64,000 bases of DNA, taken from NCBI RefSeq assembly GCF_021653975.1, contig NZ_JAJKFK010000002.1:248001-312000 (forward strand), given 5' to 3'. This DNA comes from Amycolatopsis sp. GM8 (GTDB lineage: Bacteria > Actinomycetota > Actinomycetes > Mycobacteriales > Pseudonocardiaceae). This document shows, piece after piece, positions 8,632 to 16,876 of this stretch. Numbering within the stretch: the stretch's first letter is position 1; every line of letters starts with the position of its first letter. The notes beneath the pieces were generated by a model. The model was given only the letters and a program-made list of their open reading frames with translations, was not told the DNA's origin and made no database searches. The position numbers and the translations under genes were made by a program.

Positions 8632-8667
8632 CAGCCGGGGTCCTCACACCTGAGGGACCCGGCTGTT
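8632..8667 (+). terminator. intrinsic terminator after korAB
   Basis: An inverted repeat, CAGCCGGGGTCCTCA with its near-perfect complement TGAGGGACCCGGCTG, is separated by the 4-nt loop cacc and followed by TTTT. One bulge on each arm is needed. It sits 6 nt after the korB stop and before the convergent CitE-like gene, so it may serve both strands. Confidence 0.85.
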
Positions 8668-8675
8668 TTCGTGTC

Positions 8676-9503
8676 TTAGGACATGAATCCTTCCGCCCTG
8701 GACAGCAGCCGCTGCGCTCGCTCCACGATCGGTTTGCCGACAACGTGTCCGTCCTTAGCAGCGACCGAAGATCCATTGACGGCCGTAATCACACCGCGCG
8801 CCCATTCCAGATCTTCCGCGGACGGCGTGAACGTTTCGTTGACCACAGCGACTTGCCGGGGATGCAAACACAGTTTCCCGGTGAAACCGAGCGAAGCCGC
8901 GTGCTCAGCATCGATAACCAGTTTTTTCTCGTCGGCCAAGGCGGTTGTTACCCCATCGACAGGCGGAGGCAATTCGCTCGCCGCCGAGGCGAAGACCACG
9001 ACAGATCGAGCGTAGGTCAAAGCGTAGATGTCAGCGTGATCAATGCCGAGCTCTCGGCCGAGATCGGCGTTGCCGAAAACAGCACGGACAACTCCCGGAA
9101 CGGCGCAGATCTCCTGCGCTCGCAGTACTCCTGAGGCTGTCTCGATCAGAGGCAACACACAGGAGTCAGCGGTAAGTCCCTGCTGCAAGCGAGTGATCTG
9201 CTCAGGAGCGATCACCTTGGGCAACAGCACTGCACACGAAATGTCTGAAAGAGCTTCAACATCGTCTTCGTACCAAGGAGTATCTTCAGAGTTAATCCGG
9301 ACGATACCTGTTCCGCCGCCCAACAACCAGCGTCGGATATTCTGTCGAGCAGTCGGCTTGACCTCTGGCCCCACCGCGTCTTCGATGTCGAGCACTATGC
9401 CGTCCGCGCCGCTCATCGCCGCCTTTTCGAAACGCTCCGGCCGGTGACCAGGAACAAAAAGCAATGAGCGCGCCCTGACTATCGGGGCTTGCAAGCTCAC
9501 CAT
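8676..9503 (-). CDS. CitE-like HpcH/HpaI family CoA-ester lyase or thioesterase
   Basis: The 275-residue protein is a TIM-barrel member of the citrate lyase beta family. ARSLLFVPGHRPERFEKA, GADGIVLDIEDAV (metal-binding region), VRINSEDTPWYEDD, PLIETASGVLRAQEI and FTGKLCLHPRQVAVVNE are the family landmarks in order. There are no citF or citD partners, so a stand-alone CitE-like role on malyl-, citramalyl- or related CoA esters is more likely than citrate lyase. Base composition is visibly lower in GC than the flanking genes (many A/T third positions), which suggests separate acquisition. It is convergent with korB; no partner lies upstream. Confidence 0.82.
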   Translation of the reverse strand: MVSLQAPIVRARSLLFVPGHRPERFEKAAMSGADGIVLDIEDAVGPEVKPTARQNIRRWLLGGGTGIVRINSEDTPWYEDDVEALSDISCAVLLPKVIAPEQITRLQQGLTADSCVLPLIETASGVLRAQEICAVPGVVRAVFGNADLGRELGIDHADIYALTYARSVVVFASAASELPPPVDGVTTALADEKKLVIDAEHAASLGFTGKLCLHPRQVAVVNETFTPSAEDLEWARGVITAVNGSSVAAKDGHVVGKPIVERAQRLLSRAEGFMS

Positions 9504-9672
9504 GTTGAAAACCTCCGCTGATCTTCGTCTTTCGACGGAAGCCGCTACAGCTTGAGGAAATCAACGATGACCTGCGACCCTGACAGCTAGCTAGGGGACG
9601 AGTTTCCCCCGGCTGCCATCAGGACCAAACGCTCAACGCGGTCCCCCGCGAAGTCGCCGGATGGTCGTCGTC

Positions 9673-10809
9673 TCAGGACGAGAGCGGGCGGAAGCCGACG
9701 CGCTCGGCGTCCTCCACCGAGCGGAACCACACCTCGGCCACCATCCGGCCGTACTGCGGGGAATGCGCGGTGCAGTACCGCAAAGCCGTCACGCTCGCCT
9801 TGACGGTGTAGTCCTCCGACGGCCGGCCACCGCCGGGCCGCGGCATCGCCGAGCCCGGGCCGAACGGTCCGGGCGGGGTGCCGTCGTCGGACGCGTGTGT
9901 CCGCGCGGGTGGCGGGGCCGACGACTCGGGCGCGGCATGGGCACCGCCGGAGTTCGGGCGGACGGACGGTTCGAACAGCGAGCCGCTGCGACCGCCTTCG
10001 TCCGCCACCGGTTCCCGCCGCTCGATCGAGCGCACCGACGGGCGCGGCGGTTCGAAGCTGCTGGGCGGCGTCGCCCGCGGCTGGCGCTTCGGCAGGATCG
10101 CGGTGGTCTCAGTGGCCTCGACCGGCGGCTCGGGCTCCCCGCCGAACGCGTAGGCCGGCGGCTCCTCCTCGACCGCCGCGTGCGAGCCGTAGCTCGGCTC
10201 GGGTTCCGGCTCGTACCGGTGCTCCGGTTCCGGCTCCGGCTCGAACAGGGAGCCCGGCAGCGAACCATGTTCGGGTTCGGGATCCGACAGGAACAGCGAG
10301 CCCCGCTGCTCGGCGTCGGTGTCCCCCGCGAACAGCGAGCCGTGCTCGGGTTCGGGATCCGCGGTGAACGGCGAAGCGGCGTCCGGCTCCAGCTTCTGGA
10401 ACGACGCGAAGATCGACGTCTTCTCGGCGTCCGACTCCTCTGCCGGCTCCGGCTCCGGCTCCGGCGCCTGCTCCTCGACCTCGGGCGTCCGGTCACCGAA
10501 GCTGTCGCGGTCGAGCCAGGCCGGCCCGGGCTGGTGCTCGTCGAGCGGCTGCACGTGCTCGGTCATCGGGGCGAAGTCCGGCGCGAAATCCGGCTCGGGA
10601 GCACGCGCGGGCTCCGGCTCGGTGATCCGCGTCGCCGCCGGGTTCATCATCGACTGCCGCTCCGACGCCGCGGCCTGCGCCGCCTGGAGCCGCCGTTCGA
10701 GCGCCCGGCTTCTGGCCTGCGCGGGACGAACGAGCAGTACCCAGGTCAGCAGCACACCGACCAGAAAGGCGGCCACGCTCCACAGCCACACCTGCCCGAA
10801 GATGGACAT
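9673..10809 (-). CDS. membrane-anchored Glu/Pro-rich protein with C-terminal sunset-like domain
   Basis: This 378-residue protein has one N-terminal membrane helix (FGQVWLWSVAAFLVGVLL), a short basic helix, then some 280 residues of low-complexity Pro/Glu/Ser sequence likely to be disordered and cytoplasmic or extracytoplasmic. The last about 45 residues (YTVKASVTALRYC ... YGRMVAEVWFRSVEDAERV) resemble the small 'sunset' domain named in the ArfC family of actinobacteria. The linker repeats GSLF four times plus one GSLP, usually next to DPEPE, and looks like a series of short linear motifs. No enzymatic motif is seen. The domain match is from memory of the pattern and is moderately secure; the role is unknown. 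Confidence 0.7.
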   Translation of the reverse strand: MSIFGQVWLWSVAAFLVGVLLTWVLLVRPAQARSRALERRLQAAQAAASERQSMMNPAATRITEPEPARAPEPDFAPDFAPMTEHVQPLDEHQPGPAWLDRDSFGDRTPEVEEQAPEPEPEPAEESDAEKTSIFASFQKLEPDAASPFTADPEPEHGSLFAGDTDAEQRGSLFLSDPEPEHGSLPGSLFEPEPEPEHRYEPEPEPSYGSHAAVEEEPPAYAFGGEPEPPVEATETTAILPKRQPRATPPSSFEPPRPSVRSIERREPVADEGGRSGSLFEPSVRPNSGGAHAAPESSAPPPARTHASDDGTPPGPFGPGSAMPRPGGGRPSEDYTVKASVTALRYCTAHSPQYGRMVAEVWFRSVEDAERVGFRPLSS

Positions 10810-10894
10810 CCGAGCTGTCCTTTCTTTCGAACCGCACCATCTACCACTGTCAGTGACAGGAATGCAGTGAGTTCATGACGCCGGCGGAGCCGGA

Positions 10895-11914
10895 TCAGCG
10901 CGTTCGCGCGACCAGATAGTCCGCGACGGACTCACACGCGTCGCGCGCGGCCGAAGCGGGCAGCCCGGACAACTCCGCCCTCGCCCGGCGAGCGTAGTCG
11001 GACAAGGTGCCCATGGCCTGGTCGAGCCCGCTGGACGCGCGCAGCAGGTCGAGCGCCTCCTCGACCAGCGCGTCGTCGGCGATCGGGCCGGCCAGCAGCT
11101 CGAGCAGTCTCGGGTCGGTCCCCGGGTCGGCCAGCGCGAACAGCATGGGCAGCGTGCGCACACCCTCGCGCAGGTCGGTGCCCGGCGTCTTCCCCGACTC
11201 GTCCGAGGGAGAAGCGATGTCGATGATGTCGTCGGAGATCTGGAACGCGGTGCCGATGATCTCGCCGAACCGGGTCAGCGCCGTGACCTGCCCGGAGTCG
11301 GCGCCCGACACCATGCCGCCGAACCGGCCGGCGGTGGCGATGAGCGAGCCGGTCTTCTGCGCGATCACGCTCAGATAGTGCTCGACGGGGTCTTCGCCGT
11401 CGGTCGGCCCGACCGTCTCCCGCATCTGGCCGGTGACGAGCTCACCGAACGTCTCGGCGATGATCCGGGCCGCGTCCGTACCGAGGTACGACACGAGCCG
11501 GGAGGCGTGCGCGAACAGGAAGTCCCCGGTCAGGATCGCGACCGTGTTGTCCCAGCGGGCGTTCACGCTCTGCGCGCCGCGGCGCATCGTGGCCTCGTCC
11601 ATGACGTCGTCGTGGTAGAGCGTCGCGAGGTGAACCAGCTCGACGGCCGCGGCGGCGGTCACGACCCCGTCGTGGTTCTTCCCGCCGAACTCGGCGGCCA
11701 GCAGCGTGAACATCGGACGAAAGCGTTTGCCACCCGCCTCGACCAGGTGCGACGCGGCGTCGTGCACGGCCTTCACATCGCTGCGGGCGGTCTCGCGGAG
11801 GAGGTTCTCGACGTCCGCGAGCCCGGCGGCCAGGGTGCGCAGCAGTTGCTCATCGGCGATCCGGAGGCCCACGCTCGCGCGCAGGTCCTCGATGGTGCCA
11901 CTGTGAACCGACAC
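10895..11914 (-). CDS. polyprenyl diphosphate synthase (menaquinone side-chain type)
   Basis: At 339 residues this is a trans-isoprenyl diphosphate synthase. The first aspartate-rich motif is in LYHDDVMDEATMRRG and the second in FQISDDIIDIASP; GGKRFRPMFTLLAAE is the conserved lysine segment. It should extend FPP or GGPP to the long isoprenoid attached to menaquinone by MenA, encoded at 45.6 kb. Mycobacterial GrcC1 sits beside menJ in the same way; here the nuo operon lies between. The GTG start at 11914 follows AGGGGAAC. It is divergent from the efflux pump gene. Confidence 0.88.
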   Translation of the reverse strand: MSVHSGTIEDLRASVGLRIADEQLLRTLAAGLADVENLLRETARSDVKAVHDAASHLVEAGGKRFRPMFTLLAAEFGGKNHDGVVTAAAAVELVHLATLYHDDVMDEATMRRGAQSVNARWDNTVAILTGDFLFAHASRLVSYLGTDAARIIAETFGELVTGQMRETVGPTDGEDPVEHYLSVIAQKTGSLIATAGRFGGMVSGADSGQVTALTRFGEIIGTAFQISDDIIDIASPSDESGKTPGTDLREGVRTLPMLFALADPGTDPRLLELLAGPIADDALVEEALDLLRASSGLDQAMGTLSDYARRARAELSGLPASAARDACESVADYLVARTR

Positions 11915-12070
11915 GTTCCCCTGCCTTCTCGCACTCCGCTCCGGTCCTCACCAGCGTAATGGCAAGCCAATAAGCGCCGGTGAGCCGCTCAGCATGGCGG
12001 TAGGTGACGAACACGACAACAGCGGTGCCCACATTCGGGTGACGAATCGGCCACGACGCCCGCACGGCAT

Positions 12071-12076
12071 TAGCCT
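12071..12076 (+). promoter_or_regulatory. candidate -10 element for leaderless MFS transcript
   Basis: TAGCCT fits the actinobacterial -10 pattern TANNNT and lies exactly 7 nt upstream of GTG 12084 with no ribosome-binding sequence between. That geometry is typical of leaderless mRNAs, which are common in actinobacteria. No convincing -35 element is seen. Confidence 0.4.
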
Positions 12077-12083
12077 TCCGGCT

Positions 12084-14000
12084 GTGACCAGCAGGAACAG
12101 GCAGAACACCATCGTCGCGGCGATCATGCTCGGGATTCTCCTGGCGGCACTCGACCAGACCATCGTGTCGACCGCGCTACCGACGATCGTCGCGGATCTC
12201 GGCGGTGCGAACCACCTGTCCTGGGTGGTCACGTCGTACCTGCTCGCCGAGACGATCATGACGGTGCTGATCGGCAAGTTCGGCGATCTGTTCGGCCGCA
12301 AGAAGGCGTTCCTGGTGAGCGTCGGGCTGTTCCTGGTCGGTTCGTTCTTCTCCGGCTGGGCCGACTCGATGCTCTGGCTGATCGCGTTCCGCGCCGTGCA
12401 GGGCCTGGGCGGCGGCGGTCTGATGGTCACGGCGTCCGCGGTGATCGCCGACGTGGTGCCGCTGCGGGAGCGCGGCAAGTACCAGGGCGCGATCGGCGCG
12501 ATGTTCGGGGTGGCCACGGTGGCCGGGCCGCTGCTGGGCGGGCTGTTCGTCGACCAGCTGAGCTGGCGGTGGGCGTTCTACGTGAACATCCCGCTCGGCG
12601 TGGCGGTCATCCTGATCGCCGCGTTCGCGCTGCCGTCGGTGCGCAGCGCCGCCCGGCCCCGCATCGACTACCTGGGCATTCTGCTGATCGCGCTGGCGGC
12701 GACGGGGCTGACGCTGGTCACGAGCTGGGGCGGCACCCAGTACCCGTGGGCTTCGCCGACGATCATCGGGATGGCGATCGGTTCGATCGTGCTGCTGGTG
12801 CTGTTCGTGATCGTCGAGCGGCGCGCCGCGGAGCCGATGCTGCCCATGCGCCTGTTCTCGAGCCGCGTGTTCACGGTGGCGAGCGTGCTGAGTTTCATCG
12901 TGGGCTTCGCGATGCTCGGCGGGATCACTTACCTGCCAACGTATCTGCAGCGCGTTCAGGGGGCGAGCGCGACGGAGTCGGGGTTGCGGATGCTGCCGCT
13001 CGTGGTCGGGCTGCTGATCACGGCTTTGCTGAGCGGCAACGTCATCAGCCGCACCGGGCGGTACAAGATCTTCCCGGTGGTGGGCTCGCTGATCATGGCG
13101 CTCGGCCTGTTCCTGATGTCCAATTTGGACGTCCACACGAGCTTCTGGGTCACTTCGGGCTACATGATCGTGCTCGGTCTCGGGCTCGGTTGCTGTATGC
13201 AGGTGCCGACGATCGTCGTGCAGAACACCAGCGTGTACGAGGATCTCGGCGTCGCGACGTCCGGCGTGAGCTTCCTCCGCACACTGGGAAGTTCCTTCGG
13301 GGTAGCGGTTTTCGGCACGATCTTCACGAGCCGCTTGCCCGCGGTGCCGACCATCCCGTCCTATGTGGACGCGATCCAGACCATGTTCCTGGTGGCGGCG
13401 CCGATCGGCATCCTGTCGTTCGTGGTGGCCTTGTTCCTGAAGGAAGTGCCGTTGCGCGACGCGACCAAGGCGGTTGCCTCGCGCAGCAGCGGTTTCCCGG
13501 AACCCGGTTCGGGCGATTCGCGTCAGGAGCTGGAAAAGGTCGTCGCGAGTGTGTGGCGGCGGCGCAAGGGCGATCCGGGCCCGGCGATCCTGGCCCGCTC
13601 GGGGGTTCCGCTGACGTTCGCGCAGGCCTGGCTGCTCGTGCAGGTGTATCGCCACAGCGTCGACGACGGCGACGCCACCCTGCAGGAACTGTCGGTGGAA
13701 ACATCGGTGCCCGCAGGCATTTTCGAGCCCACCGCGGCGCGCCTCGTCGACGACGGCTACCTCGCCGAGGCCGATGGGCACTACCGTTTCAGCGCCCTCG
13801 GCACCGACACTTTCACCCGCTTGGTCGGCGCGTGGCGGGTATGGATCCTGGACGCCCTGGCCGACTGGGAAGAGACGAAGGACCAGGATTTCAGTGCACG
13901 CGTGGACGAGATCGCGGCCGAACTGATCAGCAACAGCCGCGAGTTGTCCACGGGCCGCCACGCCGCGAGCGATGACGGCGCTCACGTCCTGACGGGGTAG
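12084..14000 (+). CDS. DHA2-type MFS efflux pump with C-terminal winged-helix-like domain
   Basis: The protein has 638 residues from GTG 12084. The first about 475 form a 14-helix drug:H+ antiporter: LAALDQTIVSTALPTI is the DHA2 motif D1, GKFGDLFGRKK is motif A, and AVQGLGGGG and GPLLGGLFVDQ are motif C-like. After the last helix (FVVALFLKEVPL) come about 160 soluble residues whose core, LTFAQAWLLVQVYRH through GIFEPTAARLVDDGYLAE to YRFSALG, reads as a MarR-like winged helix. An ATG at 11994 would add 30 unrelated residues; TAGCCT seven nt before GTG 12084 favours a leaderless start there. It is followed after 9 nt by an APH-like kinase, suggesting a joint resistance unit. Confidence 0.85.
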   Translation: MTSRNRQNTIVAAIMLGILLAALDQTIVSTALPTIVADLGGANHLSWVVTSYLLAETIMTVLIGKFGDLFGRKKAFLVSVGLFLVGSFFSGWADSMLWLIAFRAVQGLGGGGLMVTASAVIADVVPLRERGKYQGAIGAMFGVATVAGPLLGGLFVDQLSWRWAFYVNIPLGVAVILIAAFALPSVRSAARPRIDYLGILLIALAATGLTLVTSWGGTQYPWASPTIIGMAIGSIVLLVLFVIVERRAAEPMLPMRLFSSRVFTVASVLSFIVGFAMLGGITYLPTYLQRVQGASATESGLRMLPLVVGLLITALLSGNVISRTGRYKIFPVVGSLIMALGLFLMSNLDVHTSFWVTSGYMIVLGLGLGCCMQVPTIVVQNTSVYEDLGVATSGVSFLRTLGSSFGVAVFGTIFTSRLPAVPTIPSYVDAIQTMFLVAAPIGILSFVVALFLKEVPLRDATKAVASRSSGFPEPGSGDSRQELEKVVASVWRRRKGDPGPAILARSGVPLTFAQAWLLVQVYRHSVDDGDATLQELSVETSVPAGIFEPTAARLVDDGYLAEADGHYRFSALGTDTFTRLVGAWRVWILDALADWEETKDQDFSARVDEIAAELISNSRELSTGRHAASDDGAHVLTG

Positions 14001-14009
14001 AAGTGGATT

Positions 14010-14885
14010 GTGCACGATGTCACCGTCTGGCTGATCGGTCGTTTCGGTCCCGGGATCAGTGATTGGATCGCCGAGGTTCCCGCGGTCGCCGCGCGATTGG
14101 CCGCACGGTGGGGAATGCGGCTGGGTGAGCTGTTCGCCGGCGGAGCCTCGTCGCTGGTGTTGCGGTGCGAGTGGCCGGACGGCACCCCCGCGGTGCTGAA
14201 ACTCAGCCCGGACGGCGCGCTGATCGGCAGGCAGGTCGAGATGCTGCGCGTGTTCGCCGGCTCGGGCCGGGTCCCCGCCGTCTTGGCCGCGGATCCGGCG
14301 CTGGGGGCGATGGTCCTGGAAGAGATCGTCCCCGGCACGGTGGCCGAAGAATTGCCGCCCGATTCGTTGCCGATGCGGTGGGGCGCCTTGCTTTCCGCGT
14401 TGCACGGCGTCGTTCCGCCGGAATCGTGGCCATGGGATCTGCGCGGCCGGTGCGCTGAATCCTTCGCCCGGGTGGGCCGGCGCCTTGCCGAGCCGTTGAT
14501 CGGCCGGCGTGTCGGCCATGACGTGTGGCAGCGTGCGACGAGACGATGCCACACGCTCCTGGATACCCAGACTCGTCGTGTGCTGTTGCACGGTGACCTG
14601 CACCTGGGCAACGTCCTCGACGGTGGCACCGCGCGCGGTCTGGTGGCCATCGATCCCAAGGCCTGTCTGGGTGATCCGTGTTTCGACGCCGTGGATTATG
14701 TGGTGTCCGACGCCGGGCACGAAGGTATCGAGAGCCGCTGTGCACGGGTCGCGGGCGCCTGCGGACTGGATGGCGACAGGCTGTACGCCTGGAGCCAGGT
14801 CATCGCACCATTCTTCGCCATCGCTCGCCTGTCCGAGGACGATTCGCACCCGGTCGTCGACGAACTACTGGCATGCGCCCGCTGA
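14010..14885 (+). CDS. aminoglycoside phosphotransferase family kinase (APH(6)-like)
   Basis: This 291-residue kinase belongs to the aminoglycoside/hydroxyurea kinase group. GTPAVLKLSP carries the ATP-binding Lys, LLHGDLHLGNVLD the catalytic-loop HGD..N, and LVAIDPKACLGDPCFDAVDYV the Mg-binding Asp with the IDPK variant seen in streptomycin 6-kinases. Length is close to the family. The GTG start is 9 nt after the efflux-pump stop, so they are very likely one transcript. Function could be drug resistance or phosphorylation of a small natural metabolite; the substrate cannot be read from the sequence. Confidence 0.82.
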   Translation: MHDVTVWLIGRFGPGISDWIAEVPAVAARLAARWGMRLGELFAGGASSLVLRCEWPDGTPAVLKLSPDGALIGRQVEMLRVFAGSGRVPAVLAADPALGAMVLEEIVPGTVAEELPPDSLPMRWGALLSALHGVVPPESWPWDLRGRCAESFARVGRRLAEPLIGRRVGHDVWQRATRRCHTLLDTQTRRVLLHGDLHLGNVLDGGTARGLVAIDPKACLGDPCFDAVDYVVSDAGHEGIESRCARVAGACGLDGDRLYAWSQVIAPFFAIARLSEDDSHPVVDELLACAR

Positions 14886-15014
14886 CCCTGGACGACGCAC
14901 TTATCCACAACCCCGGTCGTTATCCACAGAATTCAATTCTCCCTCCCCACCCCCGCCACCACCCAGGCATGATCGAGGCAACCCCCACCAGCAGAAAAAC
15001 GAGAGGACAGAGAA

Positions 15015-15248
15015 ATGACCGAGCCGAGCACTCTGGGCCGCCGCGCGCAGAACCGTCTCATCCGCCGTGAGTTCGAGGAGGCACGCGCGTACGGCCTCAA
15101 ACAACGGCACGCCAGGAAGCTCCAGTATCTCGCCGACACCGCCGCGCACCAGGACTGTCAGTGCGAAGACGAGTCAGTGCACCGACATCGCTGCTCCTAC
15201 GACGACGTGATCAGTCTGCTCAGCGCATCCGTACGCGAAAACCCTTGA
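15015..15248 (+). CDS. small Cys/His-containing protein, unknown function
   Basis: A 77-residue protein starts at ATG 15015, eleven nt after a GAGAGGACAGAG purine stretch that is a good ribosome-binding site. The first 45 residues are highly charged and helical (RRAQNRLIRREFEEARAY ... RHARKLQYLAD). The middle, HQDCQCEDESVHRHRC, packs three Cys and three His in 16 residues and could bind a metal. I recognise no family. It lies between the APH-like gene and the convergent nuoN and ends next to a hairpin. Coding confidence rests on the start context and the biased residue composition. Confidence 0.6.
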   Translation: MTEPSTLGRRAQNRLIRREFEEARAYGLKQRHARKLQYLADTAAHQDCQCEDESVHRHRCSYDDVISLLSASVRENP

Positions 15249-15259
15249 TATGCAACGAA

Positions 15260-15299
15260 AACGGGTGCCCATCCGGCGGCACCGGCATGGACACCCGTT
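15260..15299. terminator. bidirectional hairpin between the small protein gene and nuoN
   Basis: AACGGGTGCCCAT at 15260-15272 pairs with ATGGACACCCGTT at 15287-15299 with a single mismatch, leaving a 14-nt loop. It sits 12 nt after the upstream stop and 13 nt before the nuoN stop, between convergent genes, and A or T runs flank it weakly on both sides. It most likely ends both transcripts, including the long nuo mRNA. Confidence 0.75.
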
Positions 15300-15311
15300 G
15301 GCGTCGAAACA

Positions 15312-16874
15312 TCAGAAGGCGAAGGTACCCGCCCCGGCCCAGCCGAGCGCGAACGACGGGACCACGCCGAGCAGCAGGGTGATGACCACGCCGAGGGTGA
15401 TCGCGGCCGTCGTGAACGCGCCCGGCACGCTCACGGTCGGGCCTTCGGCGGCCGGCTGCGAGAAGTACATCAGCACGACCACCCGCAGGTAGAAGAACGC
15501 CGCCACCGCGCTGAAGACCAGCGCGATCACCACCAGCGGCGCCATTCCGTCCCGCAGCGCGGCCGAGAACACCACGAACTTGCCGATGAACCCACTGGTC
15601 AAGGGAATCCCGGCGAGAGCCAGCAACAGGAACGTGAACACGCCCGCCAGCACCGGTGAGCGTTTCGCCAGCCCGGCCCAGGCCGAAAGGTGCGTGGCTT
15701 CACCGGACGAGTCGCGCACCAGCGAAACCACACCGAACGCGGCCAAGGTCGTGAACCCGTAAGCGAGGAGGTAGAACAAGGTCCCCGAAAGGCCCTGGTC
15801 GGTCATCGCGATCGTGCCGACGAGCAGGAACCCGGCATGTGCGACCGAAGAGTACGCGATCATGCGCTTCACATCGGTCTGCGTCAGGCCGAGGATCGCG
15901 CCGATCGCCATCGAGACGATCGCGACCGCCCACAGCACCCCACGCCATTCCCAGCTCGTCGACTCGAAGCCGACGGTGAGCACGCGCAGGATCCCGCCGA
16001 ACGCGGCGACCTTCGTGCAGGCCGCCATGAACGCGGTCACCGGAGTCGGCGCGCCCTGGTAGACGTCCGGGGTCCAGGTGTGGAAGGGACCGACCGAACC
16101 CTTGAACAGCAGGCCCACCACGAGCAGGCCCATGCCGGCGAACAACAAGATGTCCGATCGATCGGAGCCGGCCGCGGCCTTGGCGATGTCGGCCAGCTTC
16201 ACCGAGTTCGCGTAGCCGTACAGCAGGGCGACGCCGTACAGGAAGAACGCGGAGGAGAACGCACCGAGCAGGAAGTACTTGACGGCCGATTCCTGGGAAA
16301 GGAGGCGACGACGCCGAGCGAGACCACACATCAGGTACAGCGGCAGGCTCAGCACCTCGAGCGCGATGAACATCGTCAGCAGATCGTTCGCCGCGCAGAA
16401 GGTCATCATGCCGGCGAGGGCGAACAGCGTCAGCGGGAAGACCTCGGTCTGCATCCCGGTGGACCCGACCTGGGCACGGTCCTGGAACGTGCCGGGCCGA
16501 ATCGACGCCTGGGCCACGAAGGCACCACCGGGCTCGACGGAACGGTCGGCGATGAGCAGCACCGCGCCGAGCGCCAGCGCGAGCAGCGTGCCCCACAGGA
16601 ACAGGGCCGGCTTGTCGATGGAGATCGCACCCAGGAATGTGGTCAGCCCCAGTTTGGGCGAGGTGCTGACGTAGACGGCGAGCGAGATGCCCGCGGCGAC
16701 GAGCGCCAGCAGGCACAGCACCACCTGTCCGGGCCAGCGCATGTGCCGCGGCAGGAACGCCTCGAACAGGACGCTGACGCATCCCGCGCCGAGCACGATC
16801 AGCACCGGCAGGACCGCCGCGTACTCGATCTGTGGCGTCGCGATCAGCCCTTGCTGGGCCAGCACGTGGATCAC
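15312..16874 (-). CDS. nuoN: NADH-quinone oxidoreductase subunit N
   Basis: NuoN is one of three antiporter-like membrane subunits of complex I. The 520-residue protein starts at GTG 16874 (VIHVLAQQGL), 2 nt after the nuoM stop; the open frame extends further upstream only within nuoM. It shows about 14 hydrophobic helices, with FKGSVGPFHTWTPDVYQGAPTPV carrying the conserved helix-7/8 Lys and His region of proton-pumping subunits, and TQTDVKRMIAYSSVAHAGF the next conserved block. The start includes an extended first helix typical of actinobacterial NuoN. It is the last gene of the nuo operon, followed by a hairpin. Confidence 0.95.
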   Translation of the reverse strand: MIHVLAQQGLIATPQIEYAAVLPVLIVLGAGCVSVLFEAFLPRHMRWPGQVVLCLLALVAAGISLAVYVSTSPKLGLTTFLGAISIDKPALFLWGTLLALALGAVLLIADRSVEPGGAFVAQASIRPGTFQDRAQVGSTGMQTEVFPLTLFALAGMMTFCAANDLLTMFIALEVLSLPLYLMCGLARRRRLLSQESAVKYFLLGAFSSAFFLYGVALLYGYANSVKLADIAKAAAGSDRSDILLFAGMGLLVVGLLFKGSVGPFHTWTPDVYQGAPTPVTAFMAACTKVAAFGGILRVLTVGFESTSWEWRGVLWAVAIVSMAIGAILGLTQTDVKRMIAYSSVAHAGFLLVGTIAMTDQGLSGTLFYLLAYGFTTLAAFGVVSLVRDSSGEATHLSAWAGLAKRSPVLAGVFTFLLLALAGIPLTSGFIGKFVVFSAALRDGMAPLVVIALVFSAVAAFFYLRVVVLMYFSQPAAEGPTVSVPGAFTTAAITLGVVITLLLGVVPSFALGWAGAGTFAF

Positions 16875-16876
16875 TT

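Noticed and set aside
12177..14849. 890-codon minus-strand open frame
   Set aside because: Arg/His/Gln-rich shadow of the efflux pump and kinase genes, with no domain.
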